The position numbers and the translations under genes are program-made. Shown here piece by piece: positions 5,164-5,864 of a DNA stretch of 5,864 nucleotides. Every line of letters begins with the position of its first letter. Within the stretch, counting starts at the first letter, position 1. The DNA comes from Candidatus Gastranaerophilales bacterium. GTDB lineage: Bacteria; Cyanobacteriota; Vampirovibrionia; Gastranaerophilales; Gastranaerophilaceae. The stretch lies in assembly GCA_021202305.1 (NCBI GenBank), contig JAJQDG010000231.1, positions 1 through 5,864 of the forward strand, written 5' to 3'. The notes below the pieces were generated by a model. It ran no database searches. It was not told where the DNA came from and saw nothing but the letters and a program-made list of their open reading frames with translations.

Positions 5164-5864
5164 TTATTTTACATAAAAATCGGCATTTACATACGCGCGG
5201 AGCCTTGTTTTGCCTGCTTCAATCGGAACTTCCGCACCTTCGGAAATAGAATCCGTATTTTTTGCGCTGTACATTCTGACGCTTGCATTTTGGGAAGATG
5301 AGCAGCTTGTGCTTATACTTTTTATTCCGGTAACTGAAGTATTCATTGAATTGGCTACTTTATCAGCACGCAGCCGCGCTTCTTTTGCGGCTTTTTGGAT
5401 AAGTATGTTGCAATTGTCGTTCGTATCATCTAAATTAAATTGCACCCTTCTTACTGAATTTGCACCGCCTGCAAGCGCAGCAGAGATAACTTTGCCCGTT
5501 TTTTCCACATCCTTTAATTCAGCCTCAAGCGTGTTTGAAACCAGATAGCCTATTAATTTTTTGCCCTCTTTATAATTATATTCGGGGCTTACATTATAAG
5601 AAGTTGTCTTGACGGATTCATTTTTTGAACTGTCCAAAGTTTCTTTTACAAGGGCGATAACTTTATTTGAAAGAGTTTTATTTTCATCCGCTGCTGTTTT
5701 AGCGTCGCTTGAACGTGTTTCAATTGCAAAGGAAATTTTAACTGATGTCGGCATAAAATCATCCGTAGCTTCAATATTTACTGAAATATACCCTTTTGAG
5801 GGAGTTTCGGCGGAATATACGGCGCCTGCAAATAATGCAAGAAAAAGCCCTGTTATTAATAATT
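5164..5864 (-). CDS. Exported SIMPL (DUF541) domain protein, 5' end outside the window
   Basis: The frame is open from the stop at 5164 to the window edge, giving about 232 residues without the true N-terminus. The Met at 5754 is internal: upstream codons read as the hydrophobic core of a signal peptide (LLITGLFLALFAGAV, then YSAETP), which predicts export and cleavage near AGA or VYSA. The mature part fits the SIMPL/DUF541 family (relatives: BP26, YggE): a start ISVNIEATDD, a VSPEYNYKEGKKLIGYLVSN block, a DVEKTGKVISAALAGGANS segment, then an Ala/Lys-rich helix KAAKEARLRADKVAN. Two cysteines in the last third could form a disulfide. The family forms ring-like oligomers and is linked to envelope and oxidative stress, but its biochemical role is poorly defined. 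It ends with two tandem stop codons, 81 nt before ssb, which has its own promoter, so it is probably a separate unit. Confidence 0.85.
   Translation of the reverse strand, partial: LLITGLFLALFAGAVYSAETPSKGYISVNIEATDDFMPTSVKISFAIETRSSDAKTAADENKTLSNKVIALVKETLDSSKNESVKTTSYNVSPEYNYKEGKKLIGYLVSNTLEAELKDVEKTGKVISAALAGGANSVRRVQFNLDDTNDNCNILIQKAAKEARLRADKVANSMNTSVTGIKSISTSCSSSQNASVRMYSAKNTDSISEGAEVPIEAGKTRLRAYVNADFYVK

Noticed and set aside
5164..5754. SIMPL protein starting at the Met at 5754
   Set aside because: The frame stays open upstream to the edge and encodes a signal peptide and the first domain strand, so this Met is internal.

Overview
The window looks like chromosomal DNA from an AT-rich bacterium with short intergenic gaps, strong Shine-Dalgarno sites of the AGGGAG type and sigma70-like promoters. 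The best lineage hint is the single-stranded DNA-binding protein. Its WF.vElW.KQAe.a..vkKGslvgi.G core and LLGSKKDE end resemble cyanobacterial-type SSBs, and together with low GC this suggests a non-photosynthetic cyanobacterial relative (Vampirovibrionia/Melainabacteria, Gastranaerophilales-like). This is inference from remembered family patterns, not a database result; a Firmicutes or Elusimicrobia-like host is not excluded.

Layout. Bases 1-175 are an AT-rich leader with a plausible promoter for rpsT (ribosomal protein S20, + strand, 176-445). rpsT ends at a strong hairpin (470-498) shared with a convergent DNA methyltransferase gene (500-1363, - strand) that has no visible restriction partner. 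The gap 1364-1587 has no ORF but appears to hold a small RNA gene on the + strand. It has an extended -10 promoter, a GAAA-capped 5' hairpin, an unpaired CCUCCUCCCC stretch and a 3' GC-rich terminator with seven T. The architecture recalls the cyanobacterial sRNA Yfr1.

From 1588 to the right end everything is on the - strand. In transcription order it runs: a 5'-truncated exported SIMPL/DUF541 protein (5164-5864), a gap with a near-consensus promoter overlapped by a 16-bp palindrome, ssb (4753-5082), a DUF1537/four-carbon acid-sugar kinase (3438-4751), a PdxA-family dehydrogenase (2543-3448), a low-complexity acidic protein (2025-2468) and a double zinc-ribbon protein (1588-1992). ssb, kinase and pdxA are tightly packed (1-nt gap, then an 11-nt overlap), so kinase and dehydrogenase are probably translated together. 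The last two genes may also be served by an internal promoter near 2493-2521. A perfect 14-bp AT-rich inverted repeat fills the gap between them.

How they may work together: DUF1537 kinases paired with PdxA2 proteins are known to convert D-threonate or D-erythronate, via the 4-phosphate, to dihydroxyacetone phosphate and CO2. The pair here could do that, or could feed a vitamin B6 route. The most noteworthy items are the candidate sRNA, the kinase-PdxA pair with a His-to-Gln change in the PdxA GHTE motif, and the orphan methyltransferase with an HPPY catalytic motif. I see no CRISPR array, insertion sequence, rRNA or tRNA.
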